From DATJUF01 sp035524095 (GTDB taxonomy: Bacteria; Desulfobacterota; Binatia; Binatales; Binataceae): 64,000 nucleotides of DNA. The stretch lies in contig DATKPK010000180.1 in assembly GCA_035524095.1 (NCBI GenBank), positions 29,417 to 93,416 on the forward strand, read 5' to 3'. Each line of letters opens with the position of its first letter. The first letter of the stretch is position 1. A program made the translations under genes and the position numbers. Positions 25,162 through 33,706 of the stretch are shown in pieces. The notes under the pieces are model-generated. The model made no database searches. It was not told where the DNA came from and worked only from the letters and a program-made list of their open reading frames with translations.

Positions 25162-27240
25162 CTATTTGGTAGCGGCAGCCAATGCCTGCTGCTCGCTTGA
25201 CGGTGATCCTCTCAGTTCCGGCGCGGGTTTGCGATTACCCGATACTCTGACGGGCAAGATAACCAGGCTCAGGCCATGCACCTGCAGCCAGCTTTGCAGT
25301 TCGAGCGCCGTATGATTATGCAGGAACCGGTTGACGAAGCCGTCCATCTCGTCAGTAAAGATGAGCTTGCCCGCGAAGAAAACAGCATGCGGATACTCTT
25401 GAGCGACCTCCAGGCAGAGGCGATGGAGTTCGGCCACCACGTCGGGGCCGATCGCGGTGCGCAGTTCCGGATGGAAGCCAAGATCAGCCGCGAAACGGCA
25501 ATATTCCACCAGGTCGTCGGCGACCTCCTGCTCGAGGCGGCGCACCTCTTCCGGCCCTTTCAGCAACGCTGAATCGACCTCACCGACGCTGACGAAAACC
25601 ACATTGCGGAACTGTTCGTTGAACAGCCGCTGAATCGTGGTCAGGGTAGCAAGGCCAAGGCCGTTGAAGCCGTTAACCAACAGCACCGCGGTAGGCGCGT
25701 CGGGGTCGCGTTGCGCAGGTTCTTTCTCCGCTGCGGCAAAGATTTCAGGCAGGACGTCGGCTTCGAGCTGTTCGATTGCTTTATGGACGGCATCGTAATG
25801 GCGGCGGACGATGACGCAAAACGTGATCAGTCCCCCCGTCATGACTACGGTCACCCATCCGCCCTGATAGAACTTGAGCGTGGTGGTGATCACCAGAATC
25901 ACCGCCGTAAAAGTGCAGCCCACGCCGTTGATGAACATCTTCGATTTCCAGCGCGGAACTTCAGCACGCGCACTCCACCAATGTACGGTCATACCAAGCT
26001 GCGACAGCGTAAACGTGATGAAGACGTTAATCGAATAGAGCACGACCAGAAGGTCAACGCTCGCATGTGAGGCGACAAGGATCACGCCCGCCGCCAAGCC
26101 CATCGCGAGCACACCGTCCTGCGTGACGAGCCGAGCGCTCAGGTTTGCGAAACGGCGGGGCAGCCACCTATCGGTGGCCATCGTGGCGAGCACGCGCGGC
26201 CCATCAACGAAACCGGTCTGCGCGGCGACGAACAGCAGCGCGCCCTCGGTGATCATGGTGATTGTGACCAGCGGCGCGCCGATCCTGAGGCCGAGCAGGC
26301 TCCATCCATTTGACATCTTGTCGAACAGGACCGCGTTGAGGGTCTTGCCGGCGACAGGCTCTACGCTGAAGAGCATGTAGCTAAACAGGATGCCGCCGGC
26401 GACGAAGGCCAGCGAAGTCGCCATGTAGATCATCGTGCGTTTGCCGGTAACGGTGCGCGGCTCGCGCAGAATTGGCAGACCGTTGCTGACCGCCTCGATC
26501 CCTGTGTAGGTTCCGCCGCCGAGGCTGTATGCGCGCAGGAACAGGAGTGCGAGGACGATGAAGCCCATTTTCGAGCCGTTACGATGGGCCTCATGGACGG
26601 CATAGTTGAGCGCGTGTGGAATTTCCGGCGCACGATCGACCAGGGCATACGTGATCAGGAAGACGTGCAGAATCACGAAGGCAATGAAGATCGGCAGCAG
26701 TGAAAGGACCGATTCTTTGACCCCGCGTAAATTCATCCCTACCAGCAGGATGACCACAATCACGCAGACCCAGAACTTGAACGGCAGCCATGAGACGGGC
26801 AGAAAACTGAAAATCGCGTCGGCGCCGCTGGCAATCGAGATTGAAATCGTCAGTACATAGTCGATCACCAATGCGCCGCCCGAGACGACACCGGGATATT
26901 GCCCGAGCAGCTTGGTCGCGACCAGATAGCCGCCGCCGCCAGTGGGGAATTCGTCGATCGTCTGGGAATACGAGGCGGAGATGACGAAAACCGTCAGCGC
27001 CGTCAGCATCGCGAGGAAGACCGCCATGTACTGATGAGGCCCGAGGGCGAGGAAGGCTTCTTCAGGTCCGTAACAGGATGAACTCAGGCCGTCGGAACCG
27101 AGTCCGACCCAAGCCAGAAAGGCAACGAGGGAGAGACTATGGAAAATGTGCGGATCTTTAACGTCGCGCGCAGGACCAATCAGGATCCGGCTGAGCGTGC
27201 GCTTTTCGCCGTTCTTCTGACTTTCAACGGTGTTCGCCAT
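25162..27240 (-). CDS. APC-superfamily permease, KimA-like
   Basis: 692 residues. The first part (to about residue 490) has around 12 membrane helices with the KimA/YdaO-type opening GLGSDGLSSSCYGPEEAFLALG, and FPTGGGGYLVATKLLG and IDYVLTISISIASGADAIFS. The last roughly 200 residues form a soluble domain (TAVLLVNGFNGLGLATLTTI ...). This layout, an APC transporter with a long cytosolic tail, is that of KimA-type potassium importers, in which c-di-AMP can bind the tail. Amino-acid transport cannot be excluded. No ydaO-type riboswitch fits in the 91 bp upstream. It follows folD on the same strand. Confidence 0.82.
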   Translation of the reverse strand: MANTVESQKNGEKRTLSRILIGPARDVKDPHIFHSLSLVAFLAWVGLGSDGLSSSCYGPEEAFLALGPHQYMAVFLAMLTALTVFVISASYSQTIDEFPTGGGGYLVATKLLGQYPGVVSGGALVIDYVLTISISIASGADAIFSFLPVSWLPFKFWVCVIVVILLVGMNLRGVKESVLSLLPIFIAFVILHVFLITYALVDRAPEIPHALNYAVHEAHRNGSKMGFIVLALLFLRAYSLGGGTYTGIEAVSNGLPILREPRTVTGKRTMIYMATSLAFVAGGILFSYMLFSVEPVAGKTLNAVLFDKMSNGWSLLGLRIGAPLVTITMITEGALLFVAAQTGFVDGPRVLATMATDRWLPRRFANLSARLVTQDGVLAMGLAAGVILVASHASVDLLVVLYSINVFITFTLSQLGMTVHWWSARAEVPRWKSKMFINGVGCTFTAVILVITTTLKFYQGGWVTVVMTGGLITFCVIVRRHYDAVHKAIEQLEADVLPEIFAAAEKEPAQRDPDAPTAVLLVNGFNGLGLATLTTIQRLFNEQFRNVVFVSVGEVDSALLKGPEEVRRLEQEVADDLVEYCRFAADLGFHPELRTAIGPDVVAELHRLCLEVAQEYPHAVFFAGKLIFTDEMDGFVNRFLHNHTALELQSWLQVHGLSLVILPVRVSGNRKPAPELRGSPSSEQQALAAATK

Positions 27241-27331
27241 AATGCGGTGATGCTCGTCTCTGAATCTTTAGTGCGAGGCGCTGGGGCGACTATCGTATGA
27301 GCGCCAATCGCCCGGCCGTCTTGGTGTGTTC

Positions 27332-28234
27332 TTATATTGGATAATTGGCGCGAGCCAGTCCAAGTCTATAACGGGCTGCGTCGATTAGATTTTGCATGAG
27401 CGCTGCTACGGTCATCGGACCGGTGCCGCCGGGATTGGGCGTGATCCAGCCTGCGACTTCCTTGACGGCCTCGAAATCCACGTCCCCGGCGAAGCGCCCT
27501 GGTCCGATTCGGCGAAAGCCCACATCGATCACGCAGGCCCCAGGTTTAACCATATCGGCGGTGATCAGAAAGCGATCTTCGCCCAAATCTGCACCCGCGC
27601 ATGAAACGACAATGTCAGCCTCGCGGCAGATAGACGCAAGGTCGCGCGTGTAGCGATGGCACCACGTCACTGTGGCATTACGCATCCGCCCGCCCAGGAT
27701 AATTGCCGCAGGCTTGCCGGCGATATCGCTGCGCCCGATCACGGCCGCGCGGGTGCCGTGGACTGGCACCTTGTAATAGTCGAGGAGAGTGAGGACGCCA
27801 CGTGGCGTACAGGGCACGAAACGCCCCCATTCTCCACGATAAAAACCGGTAATACTTGAGCCACCGACAGCATCAACGTCCTTAAGCGGGTCGATTGCGT
27901 CAAACAGAGGAAAAACGTCGACGCCATTAGGCAGCGGAAGCTGAAGCAGGATTCCAGTGACGTCAGAATCGGCGTTGAGCTCTTTAATCGTCGCGAGGAT
28001 TAGCACAGCGTCAGCCTCGGCTTTAAGACGTATAATCCGACTGCGAAAGCCAAGGTCTTCGACATAACGCCGTTTGTTTCTTACGTATTGTCCTGACGCC
28101 GGATCATCACCGACCAGGATCGCCGCGAGCGTTGCGACGAATTTGTGCTGATCAATCAACTCAGCCGCATGCGCTTGTAGAGAGGGCTTGAGATAAGCAC
28201 TGACCGCGCGGCCGTCCATAATTACTGCCGGCAT
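27332..28234 (-). CDS. folD: FolD bifunctional methylene-THF dehydrogenase/methenyl-THF cyclohydrolase
   Basis: 300 residues, full length. It shows LVGDDPASGQYVRNKRRYVEDLG (with the catalytic Lys in the YxxxK arrangement), GILLQLPLP, DPLKDVDAVG, PCTPRGVLTLL, the nucleotide-binding VIGRSDIAGKPAA, and the end motif ITPNPGGTGPMTVAALMQN. It interconverts 5,10-methylene-THF, 5,10-methenyl-THF and 10-formyl-THF, with NADPH as the common cofactor. Placement back to back with the glycine cleavage genes fits well, because that system makes methylene-THF. Confidence 0.96.
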   Translation of the reverse strand: MPAVIMDGRAVSAYLKPSLQAHAAELIDQHKFVATLAAILVGDDPASGQYVRNKRRYVEDLGFRSRIIRLKAEADAVLILATIKELNADSDVTGILLQLPLPNGVDVFPLFDAIDPLKDVDAVGGSSITGFYRGEWGRFVPCTPRGVLTLLDYYKVPVHGTRAAVIGRSDIAGKPAAIILGGRMRNATVTWCHRYTRDLASICREADIVVSCAGADLGEDRFLITADMVKPGACVIDVGFRRIGPGRFAGDVDFEAVKEVAGWITPNPGGTGPMTVAALMQNLIDAARYRLGLARANYPI

Positions 28235-28378
28235 AAGACCATTATCGCAGTCATCACAAGGTTACGGCAGTCTACTGAAAGAAACCAAGGGCGGTCGTTT
28301 AAGCGTGAAACAGCAAATCAAGCGGGCAGCGGCGCGCGTCGATTGCCTCGGAAGGCTCTGCTAAAGTTAAGCGCGATA

Positions 28379-29485
28379 ATGGGATCGGTCAAGCGCACTT
28401 CCCTGTTCCGGATTCATCGCGAGCTGGGCGCAAAACTTACGGAATTCGGTGGCTTCGAGATGCCGCTCAGCTACAGCGGTATTATCGAGGAGCATCGGGC
28501 AGTGCGCACTGCCGCCGGCCTTTTCGATCTGAGCCACATGGGCGAGTTTGAGATAACCGGGAACGGCGCACTGCCGCTGCTCGAACGGACCCTCACTAAC
28601 TCGGCCGCAAGATTGGCCGAAGGTCAGGCGCAATACACGATTATGTGCGCCGAGGACGGCGGCACCCTCGATGACCTGATAGTCTATCGGCGATCGGCTG
28701 ACAGCTACATGCTGTGCGTCAATGCTTCAAACGTCAGCGCTGACTGGGAGTGGTTCGGCTCGCAATCCGGCGGCGCGGAGTTGCGCGACGTCAGTGATGA
28801 AACCGCGCTCGTGGCAATTCAAGGGCCACTTGCGGTGACGATTTTGCAAAGGCTGACACCGCTCCAACTGGATACGGTCAAACGCTTTCATACGGCCGAA
28901 GGCGAAGTCGCGGGGGTCAAATGCCTTGCGGCGCGCACCGGCTATACGGGGGAAGACGGCTTCGAACTGTTCTGCATGGCCGATGACGCGGCTCGGCTAT
29001 TTGAAGCGATGTTAGCCGCAGGCGGAGCGGACGGGATCAAGCCGTGCGGCCTCGGCGCACGCGATACTTTGCGGATGGAAGCCGGTTTGCCGCTCTACGG
29101 CCATGAGCTTGATCGCGCCACCTCACCGCTCGAGGCGGAACTTGCAACCTTCGTCAAATTTGGCCACGGCTTTATCGGCGAGCAGGCGCTGGCTGCTCAG
29201 CGCGATAATGGCTTGGGACGTCGGCTGATCGGAATCCGCACGACCGACGGCCGCAGTATCGCGCGGCAAGGCTACAAGCTTTACGAGCGCGGCCATGCGG
29301 CCGGAGTCGTAACTAGCGGAACCTTTGCGCCAACCTTTGATCGGCCTCTCGCGATGGCTTACCTGGATCATAGAGTCGTCTCCCAACCCGGTACGCTACT
29401 CGAAGTCGCAATCCGTAATCGGATGGTAGAAGCCGAGGTCATCACCCTGCCCTTTTATCGGCGTCCGCGCCCATCGGTCGCTTGA
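28379..29485 (+). CDS. gcvT: Glycine cleavage system T protein (aminomethyltransferase)
   Basis: 368 residues from ATG 28379; an upstream TTG frame adds 12 unconserved residues. Typical GcvT blocks: LFRIHRELGAKLTEFGGFEMPLSY, RTAAGLFDLSHMGEFEITG, NVSADWEWF, VAIQGPLA, GYTGEDGFELFC, LGARDTLRMEAGLPLYGHEL and GVVTSGTFAPTFDRPLAMAYL. It moves the aminomethyl carbon from the lipoyl arm of H protein to THF, giving methylene-THF and ammonia. First gene of gcvT-gcvPA-gcvPB. Confidence 0.96.
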   Translation: MGSVKRTSLFRIHRELGAKLTEFGGFEMPLSYSGIIEEHRAVRTAAGLFDLSHMGEFEITGNGALPLLERTLTNSAARLAEGQAQYTIMCAEDGGTLDDLIVYRRSADSYMLCVNASNVSADWEWFGSQSGGAELRDVSDETALVAIQGPLAVTILQRLTPLQLDTVKRFHTAEGEVAGVKCLAARTGYTGEDGFELFCMADDAARLFEAMLAAGGADGIKPCGLGARDTLRMEAGLPLYGHELDRATSPLEAELATFVKFGHGFIGEQALAAQRDNGLGRRLIGIRTTDGRSIARQGYKLYERGHAAGVVTSGTFAPTFDRPLAMAYLDHRVVSQPGTLLEVAIRNRMVEAEVITLPFYRRPRPSVA

Positions 29486-29559
29486 AGCGATTTGTTTTAC
29501 CGCGCCCCTCTCAACCCTCTTAATTCTTCTCGCTTGACGATCTTAAACTGGTATCCGAG

Positions 29560-30903
29560 ATGAGATTCATTCCGCATACCGAGGCTGATATCGCCGCGAT
29601 GCTCGCTGCGATCGGCGTCGGCAACCTCGAAGAATTAATCGCCCACGTACCCGCCGGTCTGCGTGAATCAGCTGAAATTGCATTAGGGCCGGGTCTGCCC
29701 GAAGCTGATGTGGCATCCGTCGTGGGCGCGATGGCCTCACGCAATCATGCGGCGACCGGCCTGATCAGTTTTCTCGGTGGCGGCGCCTATCGTCATTATA
29801 TTCCGGCCGCCGTGCGCGCCATTATCGGGCGCGCTGAATTTTCGACCAGCTATACGCCCTATCAGCCCGAAGCGAGCCAAGGCACGACTCAGGCCATTTT
29901 CGAGTTTCAGACGCTGATCACCCAGCTAACCGGCTTGGAAGTCGCCAACGCCAGCATGTATGACGGCGCTTCGGCGGCTGCTGAGGCGGTCCTGATGGCG
30001 CGGCGGATTCTGCCGAAGCGCGGGATCGTAGCAATCGCTCGGACTCTATGGCCTGACTATCGCGCAACCATTCGAACCTATCTAAGCGCGCTCGAAGGCA
30101 TCGAAGTGGTCGAGATTCCATTCGATCCAACGCTCGGCTCCGTGAATCTGGCCAAGCTCGAAGAGTTAGCCAATGACGGCCTGCTCTGCACCGTGACCGG
30201 CTATCCGAATGCGTTCGGAATCGTCGAGCCACTCGAACGAATCGCCGCGCTCACCCATCGCGCGGGCGGCTTAGCGATCGCGGCAACGGCGGAGCCGTTG
30301 GCCCTCGGGCTGCTTAAATCACCGGGGGAACTCGGAATCGATATTGCCGTCGGTGAAGGACAAAGCTTCGGAATCCCGGTACAGTTCGGCGGTCCGGGCG
30401 TCGGATTCATGGCGGCCCGGATGTCTCATCTGCGGCAGATGCCGGGACGTCTCGTCGGTCAAACCCGCGATAGCGAGGGACGCCGAGCCTTTTGTTTGAC
30501 GCTATCGACGCGCGAGCAACATATCCGGCGCGAAAGGGCGACCTCCAACATCTGCACCAACAATTCATTATGCGCACTGGCCGTCACCGCCTATCTGACC
30601 CTGATGGGCCGGCGGGGATTGCGTGAACTGGCGGCACGCAACGTCGAACTTTCGCACGAAGGATTGAAGGGGCTCGAACTTGTTGGAATCCCTCGCCGCT
30701 TCACCGGCAAGTTCTTCAACGAATTCGTCGTGGCGGTACCAAATCCGGCGAAAGCATTGGCCGAAGCCGAGCGCGCCGGTGTGCTGGCCGGGCTCTCACT
30801 CGCGCGGGATTATCCGGAAGTCGCAGATGGAATTCTCGTTACGGTCACCGAGCTCAATACGCCTGACGAGATCGATCGTCTGCGCGCGAGCTTCGGCGAA
30901 TAA
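29560..30903 (+). CDS. gcvPA: Glycine dehydrogenase (decarboxylating) subunit 1
   Basis: 447 residues, the N-terminal half of P protein encoded as its own subunit. Start FIPHTEADIAAMLAAIGV, then SFLGGGAYRHYIPAAVRAII, TSYTPYQPEASQGTTQAIFEFQT, ANASMYDGASAAAEAVLMA, SFGIPVQFGGPGVGFMA, and TLSTREQHIRRERATSNICTNNSLCA are classical GcvPA sequence. It pairs with GcvPB to decarboxylate glycine. The start is 74 bp after gcvT, which leaves no room for gcvH. Confidence 0.96.
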   Translation: MRFIPHTEADIAAMLAAIGVGNLEELIAHVPAGLRESAEIALGPGLPEADVASVVGAMASRNHAATGLISFLGGGAYRHYIPAAVRAIIGRAEFSTSYTPYQPEASQGTTQAIFEFQTLITQLTGLEVANASMYDGASAAAEAVLMARRILPKRGIVAIARTLWPDYRATIRTYLSALEGIEVVEIPFDPTLGSVNLAKLEELANDGLLCTVTGYPNAFGIVEPLERIAALTHRAGGLAIAATAEPLALGLLKSPGELGIDIAVGEGQSFGIPVQFGGPGVGFMAARMSHLRQMPGRLVGQTRDSEGRRAFCLTLSTREQHIRRERATSNICTNNSLCALAVTAYLTLMGRRGLRELAARNVELSHEGLKGLELVGIPRRFTGKFFNEFVVAVPNPAKALAEAERAGVLAGLSLARDYPEVADGILVTVTELNTPDEIDRLRASFGE

Positions 30904-30919
30904 GTGAAGTAAGGGTTAG

Positions 30920-32452
30920 ATGGCTGCCGAACAAAATAGCACCAAAGAGATCGCGGTGGCTGAAACACTCTCGCCAAACGGATCAGCCACAAACAAAGCG
31001 AGCGCCGATATCCCTCTGATTTTTGAGGAATCAGCGACGGGCCGGCGTGGCGTCGATATGCGCCGGGCAAGTTCCAGCGAAGGCCGCGCACTCGAACTAT
31101 TAGGGGAGGAACTTTGCCGCCACGATATTGCCGGCTTTCCCGAGGTTACCGAGCCGCAGGTGATGCGACATTTCCTGCGTCTGTCACAGCGCAATTTCGG
31201 CCAGGCGATGCAGTTCTATCCACTCGGCTCCTGCACCATGAAATACAACCCCGTGCTCAACGATGAAATGGCAGCGCTGGCCGGTTTTGCCGGACTTCAT
31301 CCACTGACGCCGCCCCATCTCGGGCAAGGCGCGCTCGAATTGATGGTGCTGATGGAACGCGCGCTGGCCGCAATCACCGGAATGGATGCCGCCTCGCTCC
31401 ATCCGGCGGCGGGGGCGCAAGGCGAACTAACCGGCCTTCTAATCGTTCGGGCGCACGAGCGAAAGCGCGGCAGCGTGCGGCGCAAAGTAATCATTCCTGA
31501 TACCGCACACGGCACTAATCCAGCGAGCTGCACCCTGGCAGGATTCGAGGTGGTAGTGGCGCGCTCGAACAAGCGTGGCTACCTCGAAGCCAGCGAAATC
31601 CGTCGGCTCGCCGACGATAGCGTCGCGGCCTTGATGGTAACGAACCCGAACACGCTCGGGATTTTCGAGCCAGAGATTCAGGAAATTGCCGTAGTGCTGC
31701 ACGAACGTGAGCAACTGCTTTATCTCGACGGCGCCAATATGAATGCACTGCTCGGCGTAGCCAAGCCTGGGCATATGGGCGCAGATATCGTCCACCTGAA
31801 CCTGCATAAAACCTTTTCGACGCCGCATGGCGGCGGCGGCCCTGGGGCTGGTCCCGTATTGGTCAAGCGCCATCTCGAACCGTATCTGCCCGTACCGCGA
31901 ATCGTCGAACGCGAGGGCAACTTCGATTTCGATTATGAACGGCCGGACTCTATCGGACGCTTGCGGGCGTTCTACGGCAATTTCGGCATTATCGTGAGGG
32001 CCTACACCTACATCCTAGCGATGGGCAGTGATGGACTGGCGGCAGCGAGCCGCCTCGCCATCCTCAATGCGAACTACGTGCGTAAGCGCCTCACTGACCA
32101 TTACCCCAGCGCCTCGACGGAACCCTCGATGCATGAATGCGTCCTAACCCACGATCTCGAAAAGCGCACGGGAGTAAGTACACTCGATATCGCCAAGCGG
32201 CTGCTCGATTTCGGCATCCACCCACCGACCATCTATTTTCCTCTCGTCGTGCCCGGCGCCCTGATGATCGAACCCACTGAAACCGAGGGGCGCGAAACTG
32301 CTGAGCACTTTATTGCTGCAATGGAACAGATCTATGCCGAAGCGGTCGAGAATCCCGCGATGGTCAAGTCAGCGCCGCATACGCTGGCACCCGGACGCGT
32401 CGACGAGGTGACAGCCGCGCGCAAACCGATTCTGCGCTGGCAGCCCGTATAA
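30920..32452 (+). CDS. gcvPB: Glycine dehydrogenase (decarboxylating) subunit 2
   Basis: 510 residues, the C-terminal half of P protein. PLP is carried by Lys297 in NLHKTFSTPHGGGGPGAGP. FYPLGSCTMKYNP, LHPAAGAQGELTGLLIVRA, IIPDTAHGTNPASC and LMVTNPNTLGIFE are conserved. Starts 17 bp after gcvPA with an AAGG site, so the two subunits are co-translated. It carries a leader of about 30 variable residues before LIFEESATGRRG. The P protein needs H protein for turnover, and no gcvH is in the window. Confidence 0.96.
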   Translation: MAAEQNSTKEIAVAETLSPNGSATNKASADIPLIFEESATGRRGVDMRRASSSEGRALELLGEELCRHDIAGFPEVTEPQVMRHFLRLSQRNFGQAMQFYPLGSCTMKYNPVLNDEMAALAGFAGLHPLTPPHLGQGALELMVLMERALAAITGMDAASLHPAAGAQGELTGLLIVRAHERKRGSVRRKVIIPDTAHGTNPASCTLAGFEVVVARSNKRGYLEASEIRRLADDSVAALMVTNPNTLGIFEPEIQEIAVVLHEREQLLYLDGANMNALLGVAKPGHMGADIVHLNLHKTFSTPHGGGGPGAGPVLVKRHLEPYLPVPRIVEREGNFDFDYERPDSIGRLRAFYGNFGIIVRAYTYILAMGSDGLAAASRLAILNANYVRKRLTDHYPSASTEPSMHECVLTHDLEKRTGVSTLDIAKRLLDFGIHPPTIYFPLVVPGALMIEPTETEGRETAEHFIAAMEQIYAEAVENPAMVKSAPHTLAPGRVDEVTAARKPILRWQPV

Positions 32453-32490
32453 AGGGGCTATCCCTGCTCTAGAACCCGAAAACAGCGGAC

Positions 32491-32904
32491 TCACTTGCCG
32501 CGTCCAAAATCAGTGGGATAGCAACTGATTTCGACAGCCGCTCGATAGCGATGAATAACATCCAATCCGGGTAGCGGAATACAAGTACTCACGGTCATAG
32601 TATCGAAGAAGACAGCGATATCGATTGAGATCTTAGAGCCTGGCGGTAGAACTCGTAGCAATTCTTTCGGCGGCAACTGAAATTCCAAACGCGCAAGATG
32701 CTCCTCGACGGGAGCGGTCTCACGCGCCCCGGAATCGAAGCGCCATAGCGTCTGCGGCCAAATCCGCTTCTCTCCCTCTCTACCCACAACAGCCTCGCCT
32801 GTACTGTGCGACCCAGAAGAATACGCTCTGCCAAGCTTTTGTGATAAATCCGCCAGGCTTAGCGATGGATTAGTGACTACCAGCGAAACCGAAAACGTCT
32901 TCAT
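32491..32904 (-). CDS. DUF4279 domain protein
   Basis: 137 residues from ATG 32902-32904. The fold markers SLVVTNPSLSLADLSQKLG, TLWRFDSG, PVEEHLARLEFQLPP and GSKISIDIAVFFDT...LPGLDVIHRYRAAVEIS fit DUF4279, a small family of unknown function; in Gram-positives relatives are sometimes linked to toxin immunity. Its start codon is four bases beyond the mobA stop, so it is probably translated by coupling. A role with mobA is not implied by the family. Confidence 0.75.
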   Translation of the reverse strand: MKTFSVSLVVTNPSLSLADLSQKLGRAYSSGSHSTGEAVVGREGEKRIWPQTLWRFDSGARETAPVEEHLARLEFQLPPKELLRVLPPGSKISIDIAVFFDTMTVSTCIPLPGLDVIHRYRAAVEISCYPTDFGRGK

Positions 32905-32908
32905 CAAG

Positions 32909-33556
32909 TCATCCCCGCCCCGCCTCCACGTATTGCAACGCACGCACATAGTCGGCCGGCGTATTCACATTCAACAGGCTCAGAAGCTCCGGGTCGCGTG
33001 GGCGAAGCTCCGCTTCGCCCATGCGACGAACGTGGAGGCGCAGCGCGAGCGCCGTCAGGCGCCGCTCGCCCTCCGCCTCCATCGCGCGCAGCGCGGCTCC
33101 AGCCGCTGCACGCCGATAACCGGCGTGCAGCGGCTGGAGCCGCGCGCCAACCTCGGGAATCACAGCATCGTAACCGCCGAGCATCGCGCACAGCGCATGT
33201 GCGAGCGCGCCATTCAGCAGTGGCAAATCGCAGGAGCAAGCGAATACGGCAGGACACTGCGCATACGTCATCCCGCGAGCGAGCGCACTCACCGGCCCTT
33301 GATATGGCTGCTCGTCGTTGAGGATGGTTACGCGTGCGGACGAATTGGTCATGAGCGGCGCGGGCGACTCTTCTACCAGAGCACCAGCCACCACGATCAG
33401 GTCGTCAAAATAATCCGCCAGTTGGCCGACAATTCGTTCGAGAATCGTCACACCACCGAACGGTAATGACGCCTTGCTGCGGCCCATCCGCGAGCTACGG
33501 CCGCCTGCCAGAATTATTGCACTCGCCGAACCTGAACTGTCGCTGCCGATTTTAAT
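32909..33556 (-). CDS. mobA: Molybdenum cofactor guanylyltransferase-like (MobA) with probable ATT start
   Basis: About 215 residues. The nucleotide-binding start LAGGRSSRMGRSKASLPFGG, then DEQPYQGPVSALARGM, VFACSCDLPLL and LLNVNTPADY follow the MobA/MobA-like NTP-transferase pattern. The first ATG (33485-33487) falls inside the motif and would remove LAGG. The frame stays open upstream to a TAA at 33572-33574 with no ATG, GTG or TTG; an ATT at 33554-33556 sits 8 nt after GGAG, so it is the best start here. A sequencing error is the main alternative. The C-terminal third holds several perfect inverted repeats. MobA links GMP to molybdopterin, but close relatives act on other sugars or nucleotides. 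Confidence 0.75.
   Translation of the reverse strand: MKIGSDSSGSASAIILAGGRSSRMGRSKASLPFGGVTILERIVGQLADYFDDLIVVAGALVEESPAPLMTNSSARVTILNDEQPYQGPVSALARGMTYAQCPAVFACSCDLPLLNGALAHALCAMLGGYDAVIPEVGARLQPLHAGYRRAAAGAALRAMEAEGERRLTALALRLHVRRMGEAELRPRDPELLSLLNVNTPADYVRALQYVEAGRG
32999..33021. repeat. Second perfect hairpin inside mobA
   Basis: Stem tgggcgaagc (32999-33008) pairs with gcttcgccca (33012-33021) across a 3-nt loop. It encodes MGEAELRP. Together with 33091-33145 it makes this part of mobA unusually rich in self-complementary sequence. Confidence 0.8.
33091..33145. repeat. Perfect 24-bp inverted repeat inside mobA
   Basis: Left arm 33091-33114 begins gcgcggctccagccgctgca; the right arm 33122-33145 is its exact reverse complement, with a 7-bp spacer (gataacc). 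It encodes a normal-looking part of MobA (ARLQPLHAGYRRAAAGAAL), so it is not an obvious insertion. Confidence 0.9.
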
Positions 33557-33632
33557 CCTTGCCGCTCCAGGTTATTCCATCAGGCCAGTCTATAATCCTT
33601 GTCGTTGCCCGATCTAAAGTTAGCACACCTCG

Positions 33633-33669
33633 AAAAATGAGTGAGGCGCCCAGTTCGGACGCCCCACTC
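33633..33669 (-). terminator. Rho-independent terminator of the aldehyde dehydrogenase gene
   Basis: On the minus strand gagtggggcg pairs with cgcctcactc (one G-T type mismatch) across an 11-nt loop, followed at once by ATTTTT. It lies 38 bp after the dehydrogenase stop and insulates the mobA gene beyond. Confidence 0.85.
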
Positions 33670-33706
33670 GATTCGTAGCGATTAGGCGGCCACCCGCCAG
33701 ATGCGT

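Noticed and set aside
27241..27331. Possible ydaO (c-di-AMP) riboswitch before the KimA-like gene
   Set aside because: The gap is only 91 bp and shows none of the expected conserved blocks.
28235..28378. Possible glycine riboswitch upstream of gcvT
   Set aside because: No conserved aptamer core or tandem arrangement could be recognised in the 144-bp gap.
33091..33145. Inverted repeat as ends of an insertion sequence
   Set aside because: Spacer is only 7 bp, there is no transposase and the mobA frame is unbroken.
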